Below, one piece after another: positions 46,601-59,262 of a DNA stretch of 64,000 nt. This DNA is from Callipepla californica brunnescens. Lineage: Eukaryota > Chordata > Aves > Galliformes > Odontophoridae. The stretch lies in the NCBI GenBank assembly GCA_023055505.1, contig JALIRH010000013.1, positions 7,130,001 through 7,194,000 on the forward strand, given 5' to 3'. The notes below the pieces were generated by a model. The model searched no databases and was not told where the DNA came from. It worked only from the letters and a program-made list of their open reading frames with translations. Within the stretch, counting starts at the first letter, position 1; each line of letters begins with the position of its first letter. Position numbers and translations under genes: made by a program.

Positions 46601-48956
46601 AGCAATATCACCGCTAGTAAAATACATTAAATAATTAGGTTTGTATTACTGTGAGCTGGCAAGAACAAAGAATTACTAAGTGTGATGAGCCAGTGCCTGT
46701 ATTGGCCACAGTGAAATATGAAAAGGGCAGTTAGTCTGAGGAACTGCTGCTGAAAGCTGTAAGCCTAATTTATAATCTGAGCCTTCAGAAATTCTGCTTC
46801 CTCCTTCCCAAAGAAGAGTCTTGACTGTAGTTCTTCTTCCAATTGCCCCATGTGCCATAAAGAACGAATCAGTTCTTTGCTCATTCTTATCCTCCTTTGC
46901 TTCCTGAACTTAGGCTTTATAATTCATATTTAGATGTCTAAAGAAAAGCAACATGGTTTGGGAGGTTGCTGAGTGCACACAAATCCTGTTAAAACATATG
47001 TGAAGGGCAGATATGTGCTGTGTAGACAGACAGATATTGGAGCATACATTTTAATACATGAAATTTCCATGACTGATACTGAACAATGACAAAATTTTTA
47101 CCACATATATTTTTTATTCTTTCCTATGACAAACTAGTTTTCTTCCACAAAACCTCTGAATGCTTTTCCAGGTGTTCTGTGCCTCTGGAATGAACTCATA
47201 CATGTACTACAAACATAACAATTTATGAATGATGTTGAAGTATCTGAAATGTGTTAGTTTAGGAAGATAAGATCTGACCTGTTATTCTGGATCTGTCCTC
47301 CCCAGCCAACCAACTGAATTGTTTATTGTGCTAATTATGTTGATTTAAAATGCCTGTCCTAAGTATTACTGAAGTTGATGAAGATGTGTTGAATAGAATT
47401 TAGCAATAATAACAACAAAATAATTGGGCTCTATTTGTGATGTTGAACTCCCACTAAAGAACACAGAGGAACCTCTCATCCCCTATAACTTTGACAAGGG
47501 CTGAATATGTTTTCGTGCCTTGTTGGGTATGGAAGAAAATGCAAGGTTCCAGAAAGCCTGAATTATTGACAGGAATGTCCGTTCTCATCAAACTGAGCAT
47601 ACTGGTAATAACTGCAGCACTGATCTCCCTGTCTAGTTGGGAAATATGCCAGCTGGGATAACAAAGAAGAGGGGGTTAGCTGAAAATAGCCTCATCTTGA
47701 AAAGTAAGCTGATCTCTTTTCAAGCTCCGTGGTATTGTGGTATTGTATTCTGTTTTATATTCTCCACACTGGTGACTATTGTGGCTGTTTGAGTAGAAGC
47801 TGTGTTGGACAGAACAAACGTGTGACAGGCAATGCACTAATATAAACCCACTGCAGCTGCACAAATGAGCAATGAGATTTCACCTCATTTTCAGTTCCAG
47901 TAATTGGTTATTTGCTACAAATTGCCTTTTCAAAGTAACTTTGCTTCTGACTATTTGAAGAACTGTATGGCAGTAAAACCTGTCAGGCTTCACTTAATGG
48001 AGTTAGTGAGAACACCCGCCCACAGAGACACAGAATACAGAATTGGAAAGAGCAGTAAAAAGCACCTTGGGGAATAGCCATTCACTTGCAGCAGTGTGAA
48101 TAGCCTGCTGAGACTTTTTAATGCTTACCATGCCAATCACCATTTTACCCACACTGAAAGGTCAGGTTACCCTCACTGTCCTGAGGATTCACTAGATGAG
48201 AATACAGAATGAACTCCTCAATATCAGCGCTAGGTTGTTCTCTTATTTTCAACCCGTTGGCATTGATCCCTCTCCACTTTTGTGCTGCTTATCTGTAACG
48301 TGCTACTGACACAGAGTGGAACTTCCTCCTGTCCCCAGTCCATCCCCAGCAAAGAGATTTCTGCCTGTGTGCTGAGCAACAGCCGCACACTTAAACACAG
48401 CTCTGAGCAGCCAGCGCTGCTGTATGACTGCTCCATCTGCTCCCTATTCTCAGTTTTCTAATCTCACACCTCTTGGTTTTGACGGCAGGATGACACTGAC
48501 AGCATCTGCTGCCAGGAGCAGATAAACCGCTCGATCTACTGGGCAGATGGCTTCGTTTTCGTTTACTCCATCACAGAATACGAGAGCTACCGTGTCATCC
48601 GGCCCCTGTACCAGCACATCCGCAAGATTCACCCCAATGCTAACATCCCCCTGCTTCTGATGGCAAACAAAGGAGACCTCCTGCGAGCCAGGCAGGTGTC
48701 CTCCAAAGAAGGACTCCAGCTGGCCAGCGAACTGGGAGGTACTTACTACGAAGTCTCAGCGAGGGAGAACTGCGAGGGCGTGCACGAAGCCTTCCAGCAG
48801 CTTTGCCAGGAGGTGAGCAGGATGATTGGCAGCTGCAATGGAGAGAAACGAAGAGGCCTCCACCTTGTCCGACCCAAGTCTCCAAATATGCAGGACTTAA
48901 AGAGACGTTTGAAACAGGCTCTGACTTCCAAAGGGAAATCTGCCACTACACTTTGA
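40894..48956 (+). CDS. RASL11A: RASL11-type small GTPase, closest to RASL11A, four exons, complete
   Basis: This is an atypical Ras-like GTPase. Mammalian RASL11A is described as a chromatin/nucleolar modulator of rDNA transcription; RASL11 proteins lack a CAAX tail. Exons: 40894-41038, 42392-42448, 44727-44809, 48489-48956. The joins keep frame and give 250 aa (242 from the second Met at 40918; human RASL11A is 242). Motifs: P-loop GGSSVGKT, effector region RFLTKRFIGDYEANAG, G3 box 'QVQDTPF', G4 NKGD, G5 'EVSAREN', and C-terminal 'RPKSPNMQDLKRRLKQAL' with no CAAX. 'FLLLPIPE' near the N-terminus and 'RPLYQHIRKIHP' mark it as RASL11A-like rather than RASL11B. The ATG at 40894 is preferred because MRL resembles the start of both paralogues. 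Odd point: the G3 glycine (Ras Gly60) is replaced by Phe. It lies head-to-head with the USP12-like gene, as in human. Confidence 0.94.
41039..42391 (+). other. RASL11A-like intron 1
   Basis: 1.35 kb with no recognised feature beyond a short TTG repeat near 41160 and a TA run near 41650. Confidence 0.7.
42392..42448 (+). CDS. RASL11A: RASL11A-like coding exon 2 (switch I region)
   Basis: A 57-bp exon encoding ALVVRFLTKRFIGDYEANA. Acceptor TTTTACAG, donor GTGAGT. Too short to stand out alone but conserved at nearly every residue. Confidence 0.94.
42449..44726 (+). other. RASL11A-like intron 2
   Basis: 2.3 kb; contains an A25 run (43643-43667). No repeat family or exon recognised. Confidence 0.7.
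43643..43667 (+). repeat. A25 homopolymer
   Basis: Pure A-run in intron 2 of the RASL11A-like gene. The preceding 200 bases show no polyadenylation signal or recognisable retrocopy. Confidence 0.95.
44727..44809 (+). CDS. RASL11A: RASL11A-like coding exon 3 (G3 box)
   Basis: Encodes GALYSRKFTIDGEQISLQVQ then DTPFVSLE. Acceptor CCACCAG, donor GTAAAA (phase 0). DTPF replaces the DTPG of mammalian RASL11A and RASL11B. Confidence 0.92.
44810..48488 (+). other. RASL11A-like intron 3
   Basis: 3.7 kb. An AT-rich stretch at about 46630-46780 with 'aataattaggtttgtattac' and SOX-type 'aacaaag' has the look of a conserved non-coding element, but conservation cannot be seen from one sequence. Nothing else recognised. 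Confidence 0.6.
48489..48956 (+). CDS. RASL11A: RASL11A-like coding exon 4
   Basis: 155 codons from DDTDSICCQEQINR to the stop TGA at 48954-48956, with an acceptor ending GACGGCAG. Carries NKGD and VSAREN plus the RASL11-specific basic C-terminus. Confidence 0.95.
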   Translation, partial: DDTDSICCQEQINRSIYWADGFVFVYSITEYESYRVIRPLYQHIRKIHPNANIPLLLMANKGDLLRARQVSSKEGLQLASELGGTYYEVSARENCEGVHEAFQQLCQEVSRMIGSCNGEKRRGLHLVRPKSPNMQDLKRRLKQALTSKGKSATTL

Positions 48957-49275
48957 TGTAGCTGACAAGAATCGTTTTTCCACACCCCTGGACAAAAGGC
49001 AAGCAAATAAACTGGTGTTTAAGGGAACCTCAAAGTACAGCATTTGGGTTGTGTGAGAGGTTTCTTCCTTTTGTTTATATATTTTCCTTTAAAATCCTAT
49101 TTTCGTTCATCAGAGGAACTCACAGGACATTCTTTGGGGCAAGAATATAGAAATTGATTTAAGGAACAGATTGTCCCAAATTATTTTTTTTTTTCCAAAA
49201 GGAACACAGTCAAATAGCTTAGTCTTAAAATGTAGATTTCATTAATAAATAAATTCTACTAGTAAGAGGAGTGGC
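48957..49275 (+). other. RASL11A-like 3' UTR with polyadenylation signals
   Basis: AATAAA at 49006-49011 is about 50 bases after the stop. Overlapping AATAAATAAA at 49244-49253 is followed within 40 bases by a G/T-rich stretch ('gtggcttctcttgggg'), the better candidate for the main site. Confidence 0.5.
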
Positions 49276-52060
49276 TTCTCTTGGGGACAGCTCTATCCTC
49301 AAGTGTAGGCAATAAGCTGCAGCAAGACACCAGGAGAGTGACATACTGCTATACTGAGCATGCAAAACTTAGCAGATTTGCTTAGTCACAAGACTGGAGA
49401 ATAAAGTCAAAAGTGAACACTAAGCATAAATAGTGAAAAGTAATAATTTAACAAAGGTAGTAATTCAAAAACTGCAGTTTAGAAAGTGTTCTTAGCAACG
49501 TGGGAAGAGATTTGCAAATTTCTATAGTGTCTACGGAGAGATTCTCAAAAGTATCACAATTTTTTTCAGATTCTTTTTCTTTAAACACATACAATTTCTG
49601 AAAATCATCATGTGGGCACAATACCTATTTTTAGCAGCATTTTGTAGTCAGTTTCTCAATGGTCTCCTTGTCATTTTTGTGTAAGCTTTCTACATGGCAG
49701 TGAGGAACAAATAGAGCAGTGTGGCTATAAAACCTGCAGAGAGCAGATGGGATGTATTAACCAAGAGCAAGGATGGGATCTGAAATTATTTATTTTTTTT
49801 TTCTAAATAAGTTAGACTTCATGCTCAAAGTGATCTTTTAAAGAAGCAAGGTATTTACACAAAGTATGTTTGATTCATTACTTTTTTTTTAATTATTTTT
49901 CAGCAGAAAGGGTTCTATGACATCTGAAATACCTGGCTTCAGGAATTTACCGTTTTCTTATTTGCCTTAAAACCAAGTTTTATTCATTACCTTGCAATGA
50001 ATCCAAATCACCAGTCTGTCAATAGAGACTTCACTGGCAGCATCTCACTGCAGTGGTTCTCAGCACATGCTAGGGGGTTTGAAGCTGCATCCTGTGAGCT
50101 GGCCAATTTTATGCTCACAATAACAACGGTACGAAGCACCCATCATTCTCTTCCTAATGGGAGTGGAAATAAACTGGGTTGGACTATTCAAAAGTTGTGA
50201 TGCAATGAGCTTTTCTATAAACACACCATCCAAGCAAGTCACAGGACTGTGCAGTGAAGTGAAGCTCAATGATTTGCGCTGAGGATCACAGGAGGGGAAA
50301 TCCTAATTTGATGGATGTGGAAAACACTCCCGGCTGCACCAGTACTGAGCCAACTCAACGCTCTACTCAAGAACAGCAAAAATGTAAATTGAGTCTGATG
50401 AGTATCCACACAGCTCAGGGCTTGAAATTCTGTCTTACGTTTTATTTGCCCTAGTGTTGGACAACTCATTGTTTTCTTCACTGCTTGGATTTGCTTTATC
50501 TTCAGCTCACCTTCTGTTTTATTTATTTTTCTCCACAGCTGGCATCCTCAGATGTTCTGATTAATTTAAAACTCTTCTATTCACACAAAGCAACTGCACC
50601 TTGGTTGTTTTTTTTTAATGAGTTTCAAGTGGTAGTAGAGAGTGAAACAGAAAGTTGGATCAACCAAACAGGGACTCAAACAATATTAAAGGATTTGTTC
50701 TTTAGCTTATGGTTTATTAACAGCTTGATATTTGAGCTGTGCCACTGTCCTCTTGGCATTTTGGTAGGGCATTTGTTAGCACAAGGTTTCAGTCTTCCAA
50801 ATTACTAACAGCATAGATCAAACAGTGAATCTTTAACATGAAAATGAGCCAAGAGATTGTGAGAGACAAGTGAGCTGAACATTGTTTACACCAGAATAGC
50901 GATGACCAGTTTTGAAAAGCATATTTCTAAACTACATATTTTACTGTGCCAGTACTGTATAGTTAGGGCTAAATTTACTGAAGACAGCTTGCTGAAGTGT
51001 GTTTTCACAGCCTAAGGGAATTAGGTCCTCTATCTTATTAAATTTGCTTGTAACTTGCTCTTTCCATTCTAATCCTTTCTTATTTGGGAAGAAAGTTCAA
51101 CACATTTCAAAACTGTTGATGTTTTCTCTTCAGTAGCAACTAATAAAATCAGACAAGGCCTTCCCTGAGTAGTATATAAAATGTACATCCCACGTCTTTA
51201 AATATTCTTTTTTTATATTAGACTAAAAATATTTTTTTCCTAATACCCTGCTTTGGAAATACATGCAAGTACTCCTACGATTGTACTCCTACATATATAT
51301 TCCCACATTCCCATGGCAGTGGTGGGGGAAAAAAAGCATCTATGTTTTAGCTGAGGTCAAAAAATATTGAAATATTTAAGTCTTCTCCTAAATACTAACA
51401 TGTGGCTAGCATTTATTCTGACACAGAAACTGAAATAGCATTTCCTTCATTCACTAACAGGCAATGCAAACTTGGTAGTAGCTTTGATACTGATTTTAAG
51501 CCAGTACATACCATCTACAGAGGATGATAGAGCTCAGCATTTTTATTGGCAGCGCAGTACTGAGGCACTAGCACACATCACTGTGCCACTGATGCTCAGC
51601 AAGGCTGAGGAAGGAGAGCAGTAGCCTGAAAAGCAGGGAAAAGAGAACAATACAGAATTCAGTGCCTAAAAATGATCATGTAAAATATCAAAGATTAGAT
51701 GCATAGAGCCGTATCCTGAGCCTCTTTGGGCTGACTAAGAAAACAGCTATTCTACCGGAGCTTTAAAATGGAGCCTTGAGAGAGAAGGCACTTGACATAA
51801 AGTCAAGGGAGAACAGGAAAAAACAGTTTGAGGGGAGATGGTGGGGTTTGTGGCTTTGACTGCGAGCAGGGGGTGGGGTTTGGAAAGATATTGGTTATCA
51901 AAGTGAATTCTCAGTTATTCTGCTTAAATCCAAATCAACTCTGTTGGAAGCAATGTACTACAGAATTCACTTTTTTTGTTTGTTTGCTTTTTTCCCTCCC
52001 TATATCCTTCTTCATTTTCCTGAGAGATTGAAACCTTGTGCACCATCTGGTTTCCAAGAC
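49276..52060. other. Intergenic downstream of RASL11A, no gene recognised
   Basis: AT-rich; may include longer 3'-UTR forms. No exon, RNA gene or repeat that I can support. Confidence 0.5.
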
Positions 52061-52172
52061 GCCTTACAGCTGGGCTCACTGGGGCACAAAGCACTTGAGT
52101 GATCTGCCCCAAGGTTACACAGCTGCGCCGAAGCGCTTCTGCCGAGCTCAAAACCGGTGTCCTCTGTAACAT
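52061..52172 (-). mobile_element. Probable MIR-type (CORE) SINE remnant
   Basis: 'cactggggcacaaagcactt', 'gagtgatctgccccaaggtt', 'acacagctg', 'gagctcaaaaccggtgtcct' parallels the reverse complement of MIR (GAGGCACAGAG ... TGACTTGCCCAAGGTCACACAGC ... GGATTCGAACCCAGG). Old and diverged. Confidence 0.6.
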
Positions 52173-55100
52173 CCCTTCCCAACACTTCCCAACAGCTACC
52201 AGGCCATAGTGCCTCCCTCAGGGGTGCACAAAGCACAGTGAGTAGTCCTACATGAGACTGTAACTAAAAGTTAGAAAAAGTCACTTGAATGACAAGCTGT
52301 GCTAGGAACACACTGAGCAAAGCATGACTGACATCCTGAGCATTGCAGTAGCAATGAGACTGGCCTGCGAGTCACTGAAGATATTAGTAAATGATAATTT
52401 AAAAGATAGTTTAAAAGGAAAGCCAGCCCCCTTTTGAACTGCCTGATCATTGGCACCGGATCTCTGCACCACAGTTACTGTGTTCCCGAGGAAGGATATT
52501 TACACATCAATTGTCTGCATTTTCAGTCGAGATACCTTAAATCCTAGCATCTGAGTTCAGATTCCTGTGCTTGTCTGATCCTAGTTTTACATTTGAAAAG
52601 TAGGAGGAAAACGGAAAATTCAGATCTCAATTTCAAGAAACAGCTCAGACAGAAGTGTTGGTACACTGGGTGCCCGCTTTGCACAGGCTTTGTGTCAGGT
52701 GTCCAGGTGAAGGAGCACCTTCCTGTGGCGCAGAAAGAAATGTTGTACCAGAGAACCATTGTACAATGGCTTCAAAAGGCAAACTGGAAGGCTGCCAGCT
52801 CGTGATGATGGGATTTCCCTGTGCCAAGCTGGAAAGCTTTGGGTCAAATCACCCTGAAGTTCGCAGAGGCAGTGCGTGACCCCGAGGTGCCAGAACATTA
52901 TGACATATTTGCAGCTCTCAAGTTGTTCATGCATTTTCCAAGACCTCTTATGAGCTGATGTCTCTTTTGGGACTAGCACAGGAAGGGCATGCAATTAAAT
53001 TTAAAAGATCTCTAGACCCATTCTAAAAACCTCAAAAGCAGAGACAATGAACCTAGAAAATGCTGTCCCATCGATCACCTCTGGAGACAAAGCAGGACTC
53101 CTCCTTGGATACTTTCTCACCCTCCTCCCACTGGCTCTCCCTTACTTATCCCACTCCATTTGCGCCTCTGTGCTGGTTTAGTTTGGCAAGGAATACCTCT
53201 GCAATTGCTCTTCCTTCGGCTTAAAAGAATAATTCTGGTGTTTAGTGTATGATATATTTCCAAATATTTTAACTACAGACATGGTTTATATCAAAACAAG
53301 AGTGTCTGCTTAGCCTTTTGAACTTATTTACCTAAATCATTTTAAATCACACTTAAATCAAGTCAGAAGAACTCTGCATTTAGACAAACCTTTGAATCCA
53401 TGCCATTTCTCCCCAGATGCTCTCACTTCGCCCAGTATCTTCTTCCCCTGTAAGCTCATCTGTGTTGCTTAGTCACTGCTTACTTAAAACTGTTTAATCC
53501 ATGTAAAGTTTTGCTGATCTCTGAAATCTCTCCAGTTTAATCAAGCAGGTTCTGTTTTCTAGGCAGCTGTGTGAGCTGCAGACAAGCTCAGAACAGCTGG
53601 TGACTTTCTGCTCTGTCAGATTTTTGCCCATTATTGAAGATTTTGGAATAAGCAGGAGCATGGAGGGAGATTCGTCAAACCAACTTTGAGTCTCTTTTCG
53701 CCTGTCAGCTTCAACCTGTCAGCTTCCTTTGGTGACAATAATTCTATCCATCACAAAATGGACCAGGTTTATCCCAAACGACAGTGTTTCAGTTTGATTC
53801 CTGGAGAGGGAAAAATACCAGATATGAAGTGAATAGATGAGACAATAGGCTCTGTGAACCCTGAGATCTGATCCATTCAGGAGCTGGCATACCAATCCTC
53901 TTTTCCTTAGAATATACATTTTTTAGATATTCCATTTTATCCAAATGGGTTTCAAGACACAGCCTCTGGATCTCATCATGCAGACACTTACTGTCTCCCC
54001 TGCAGCAGGTCAAGGGGGAAGCTGCACATTTTCTAAATGTGATGGCTGAAAGTATGTATGCCTTGTGCTGTTATTATGGATGATTGTGGAGACTGTTCCT
54101 AAGGACAGTGTTTTTCTTGTTCTTTCCAGGCAGAAATGCAGAATGCTAGCAAAGTGTAACTGGTCGTTTTGAAAAGCCGTTAGCTGTGTTTGCTGAACTG
54201 GAAGACGAACTACTTCCTCTGTTGGTTAAGAAACCCAGCAGATAAGCGGGGGTTGGGATTTTACAGATGCAGCCTTTGAACTCTTGCAGAGAGTAGAATT
54301 ATGTCACTTCTTGATGGAGATCCAGGTTTCCACTTGCTTGCAGGAGCCTCCACTTTTCACACTGTGCTCTGCACTGTATTTCACTTCAAAACTCAGTATT
54401 TTCCTGATGATAAAAAAGAGAAATGTCTTTGGAGTATCATTCTGAAGTGCAACAGCCCATTATCTCAACTCCCTATTTTTGATGAAGACCAAGGATGTCT
54501 GAGCTGTTTTACAGTTGTTGGGGACTGGAGATCATACTCCATAGGCAAATGTGTTTATCATTTCAAATGAGCAAGACTCATAGTTATTTAACTAGCAGAA
54601 CAAGGCATACTGTCACACACTTCAGACATTCTGTGACTGTCAGTAAAGAGCAGTGGGATGTGGAAATGAGAGGGAGGCATAAAATCTCTAAACTACACTC
54701 CTGAGATTTCCTGCAAGAGAGAGAGGCTTTTCCTTAAGCACAGAGAAAAGTAACGAGATGGCGGTAGATCTGAACATAAAGAAAGCAGCAACAGCAGTTC
54801 TGGTTAAACAACCCGAACTCTATTTCTGTGGCTTGGGAACAATGAAGGAGGTCAACTTTACTGAGAAACCTCCTAAGTTTGCAGAAAAGGTTCACTAGGA
54901 ATCCACTGGATCTCTGAGAAGGAACCAAAATGTCTTTTGTGAACTGCACATCTTGAGGTGCTTGGCTGAAACAGAGAACCAGAACCTAGGCCTTGGAGAG
55001 CTGTTAGCCATTTCCCATCCACATCATTTCAGAGTAGTGTTGAAAATCCCATGTCTCCATCACATTCCAGCCCCCATGGTTACTTAGGGCCTGTGTTAAA

Positions 55101-58100
55101 GTCACTTCTAAAGGGCTACAGCAGTATTGCTGGTCTAAGTGTAGGCCTGGGACAGCTCCAGCAGTGAATGGAGGGTTTGAGCTGCCACTCTTCTTTCCCT
55201 TTAACCACCAAGACCACCTTGTAGCTGTCAAAGAGCTAAGACCGAACTCCATATATCTGACCAGTGTTTATCAGTCTGTGTTGGAGCTCAGTAACTCAGG
55301 AGAGCCATCATCTGCCAAAGGAGCAGCTCTTAAAACCCCAATACATTTTTGTGTCAGAACTGTGAAGTGATACATTCTATACGCAAGCTCCATTCTGCTA
55401 GCACTATTTACTGGGCTGCTTTGAGGAAAGCAGGAAGTTTTGTTTCTAAATCCTGAGTTATAATCATCAAGATTATTCATTTTTATCTATTTTCATACTC
55501 TTAATTTTATCCATTTGCACTTGTGAACCTCACGCTAGGGAATGAGCCAAAGGAAATGGAGCCAAAGGTTTCTTCCTTTATACACTTGACAGTGCACATC
55601 TTCCCCACACAGTGAATGTGTCTCAGTGCTGGAAGAACCAAGAACCACAGATAGGGCTGAGGATAAGGACCATGCAAAGCCCTAATCCCACAGCAGCCAA
55701 TGAGAGACACAGACCAGGCAGGCACATGTCCAAAGAGCAGCAGTATTCAGCATCTACCGGCACACAGTTTGCAATGAGCTTCGAATCAGGATGAGAGCAG
55801 AGGGCTGAGGAAGGGTTAAACATTTCCTGTCTTTAATCTGGAATCACGTAATGCGGAATGAATGTTTCAGCTCAAAATGTTTCCTCGCTCTGGCAGTGTC
55901 ATGGTGGGAGGTCAAAGTGTAGGGGAGACAGAAAGAGAAAAGGGGGTGCATGGTGTGGGGAGCCAGGGAAGCACACACACCCAGCAAGGAGCGGGGTGGG
56001 CTCTCGAGTAGCATCATCCAAGCAGGATGGGCAGTGGTGCAGCCATAGGCGAAGTGTGGGACGTCAGGGACTTCCTGCTCCAGCTGCCTCTGCTTCTCCC
56101 ATGTGTACGTGCTTCTGCTCTGGGCACAGTTCCCACGCTACATTGCAAAATACACCCTGAGTTTCTCACAGTATCTCTGCCCAGACACAAACTGCAGCTT
56201 CAGTCCTTCCTGCGCCCGGAGGTGGCTCCCCTCCGGGGCAATGCCTGCTGTAGTTACATTTCCTGCCGATGGTGGTCTTTTCCTATGTGACCAGATCTGA
56301 TCTGTACGCCAAAGGGCTTCATCCAGGGCAGCAAACTAAGATTTAAAAACTTGCCAAATTTCAGACTACCCTAAACTGAGCAGAGCAACCAGATCTCAGA
56401 TGGCATGTTACGCAGAGCAGTGCCAGCCGTGTGTCCTCACCTGCACACCTCCCTACGAGCACAAGGCAGTCAGCAGCTCATGGCTGTCCCTCCCTCTGTC
56501 AAAAACCATTCCTACAGACCAGTGCATCCCACATGGGGCTATTTTCCCTGCGGTTTCCACCTCCTCTGTTGCAGGCAAAACAGTTTCTACGTGGGGAATT
56601 CTTACTGATTTAATTTCTTACCAATTAACTTAAATAGCTTCTCACTGATTCAAGGCCCAAGGAAAAAAGAAAAAAAAAAAAAGAAAGAAAACAAACAATT
56701 ACACAAACACTTCAGCAGTCACCTTTCTGCCCTCTTCCCTTTCAGCCAAACACAGCAGCTGTGACCTCCCTGCCCTCACTCCGTGTTCCCCCCGTGCTGT
56801 CCCATTTCTTGCTGCTCTGATAACTGAGTGGGGCCTCCCCATGTGGGGTGGTAGTGTGGGGACACTGCATGCGTTTCAGAGCTGCTGTGACATGTCATGG
56901 CCTTCTCCTGCCTGGTCCCCCCTGCAGCTCCTGGCTCACAGACCTGCCATCACAGAGCTGCATCAAACCCTGCAGGTTACATCCAGAGCAATCCTGCACG
57001 ACAAAAATGGGAGCTGCCCCCTATGCAAAGGAAGGCCACAACAGAGATATTTGGGAGATGTGCCTGCTGCTGAGAATATTAAATTCTCCATCTTCCCACC
57101 AAATGATAGCAAATGTCTGAAGGGAATCATCTGACAAGTCCTCTTGCTCAACATCACTCACCCCTAAGCAGTACGAGAAAAACAAACTCCTTTCATGGCA
57201 GGAAATCCTCAGGCCAGTTTGCCATCAGGATTTAGAAACGTTTCAGTAACAGAGCTACTGACATTAGATTTTGACTGAATGATACACCCAGAGAAGCAGT
57301 GTGTGCTTTTCTGGTAGGTACCAGTCAGATGGCTGAGGTGCCCACCTACTGCTATTGGGCACTGTGGGTTGTAGTGCTTTCGGGATGAAGATTCAGGAGA
57401 AAATTCCCTCCAATCAGCCCCATCAAATTCCAGCATCCAATTCAGTCTTCAAACTGAACTCACAGATCCAAACGTAAGACTCTTTTTATAGCCCCATTAT
57501 TTACTTTGGGGTCTCCTTGGTGGGATTCTGAGCATTCCTCCAGCCCCATTCCCCAAACCCCCTGTCTCCAGGGCAGTCTTCCTGCTGATGCGAGATGCAC
57601 TGCAACCTAAGGGACCAAGAACACTGCTGGGTGCTGTTCAGCTTGTTGCACCCCCATGCATTGGTTCCCATGCAATTAAAACAATATTTCTTTCCTTCAC
57701 AGGGTTTTTTGAGATGTATTGATTGAAACTCTGGTGTGTAAGACAGGTGCCATGCTGTTCTTGTGTGGAGAAGAGCTGATAGTTTGTTATTAATAGAGCA
57801 GGAAGTGGGGATTAAACTTTGCTCTCTAATCGTGAACAGAAAGCTACAAAAGCTCTGCAGCTTCTGAGTAAACCTAGGAATGAACAACTGTTCCTAAGGA
57901 AAGAAAATCCCAGAAGGAGAAACCCAGATTGATGTCTCACAGGGAGCTGAATGAGAACAAGGTCAGGCTTGGCAGCCTGCCTCCTCTTCACCTTGTGAAT
58001 ACTCTCCAAGGGACTGGGCTGGAACGCAACTGTTTGACACAAGGTTTCCTGTTGCAAATGCTCTGTGCAGGCTCCGCATCAAGCAGCTGGATTCTTTTTT

Positions 58101-58626
58101 TTTACGTGCCTCAGCCACATTTTCAAGTGGTGTAAATTGCCTTAGCACCATGGAGCCCAGCAGAGCAACAGAAATTAAGCTGCTGGTTTTTATGAGTTGA
58201 GGATCCAATCCAGCCTGAAAATCACCCACAGCAAGAAAACGTTTTCAAGGCTAGAAGGGCAGTTTCACTTCTGCAGACAAAGCCCAGGTTACCTCTGCAA
58301 CCACAGAGAGAGTTTACAGAAGTAGTCTTCGTGCCTACTTGTTGTCTCCACTAAGTCCCTTAGAAAAATTGTTGAGAGCTGAGTAAACACTGAAATAAAA
58401 GCTCTGAATGTTTGGTGTCCCTCTGATTTGCTTTAAAGCCCTTGTGCATATTTTCCAGGAATAGCCCAGTGAGATTCTTCCTCACGCAAAAGCTCCTGGC
58501 AACAGGGATTGATGTCCCTGGTATCAATTACCCTACAGGGCAGCATCAGACTTCTATGGCACACGTGGCAGTCTGGTGGGGTAGGGGACTTCTGGCATAA
58601 AACAGATACAGTATCACAGCAAATAG
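52173..58626. other. Intergenic, no gene recognised
   Basis: Mixed composition; an A-rich patch at about 56661-56700. All open frames are short and unsupported by splice sites or known motifs. Confidence 0.5.
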
Positions 58627-59262
58627 ATTGTGTGTGCCATGAACCAGCAACATGCTGTCACAGTCCAGAGAGACAACTGTATCCTGGGCTGCACCAACAG
58701 AAGTGTGGCCAGCATGGTGAGGGAGGGGATCCTGCCCCTTGCTCTGTGCTGTGAGATTTCACCTGGAGTGCTGCATCCACGTGTGAAGTCCTCAGTACAG
58801 GAGAGACATGGAGCTGATGGAGTGTGTCCAGAGGAGGGACACAAAAATGATCTGAAGGATGGAATACTGCCCTATGAGGACAGACTGAGAGCTGGGGCTG
58901 TGCGGCCTGGAGAAGGGAAGGCTCCAGGATACCTGAGACTGGATTTTCAGTATCTAAGAAAGAAGGGGACAGACTCTTTAGCAGGGTCTGTTGTGATAGG
59001 ACAAGAGGTAATGATTTCAACCTAAAATTGGAGCCTTAGACTGGATACAGGGAAGAAGTATTTTAAAATTAGGGCAGTGAGGCACTGGCACAAGTTGCCC
59101 AGAGAGGTAGTGGTGCCCTGCAGACACTCAAGGTCAGGCTGGACAGGTCTCTGAGCACCTGATAGAGCTATAGGTGTCCCTGCTCACTGCAGGGGAGTTG
59201 GATCAGATGGCCTTTAGGGCCCATTCCTACTCAAATGATTCTGTCATTTGATGTTTCTATGT
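58627..59262 (+). mobile_element. CR1 LINE, about 640 bp 3' portion
   Basis: The longest CR1 copy here. In order: 'cctgggctgcaccaacagaa', 'gccagcatggtgagggaggg', 'ggagtgctgcatccacgtgt', 'ggagagacatggagctgatg', 'gtccagaggagggacacaaa', 'gaggacagactgagagctgg', 'gcactggcacaagttgccca', 'tcactgcaggggagttggat' and a terminal 'aatgattctgtcatttgatg'. It is 5'-truncated as usual, without intact coding frames. Confidence 0.95.

Noticed and set aside
57501..57887. A 128-codon minus-strand open frame
   Set aside because: No family resemblance and composition typical of non-coding DNA.
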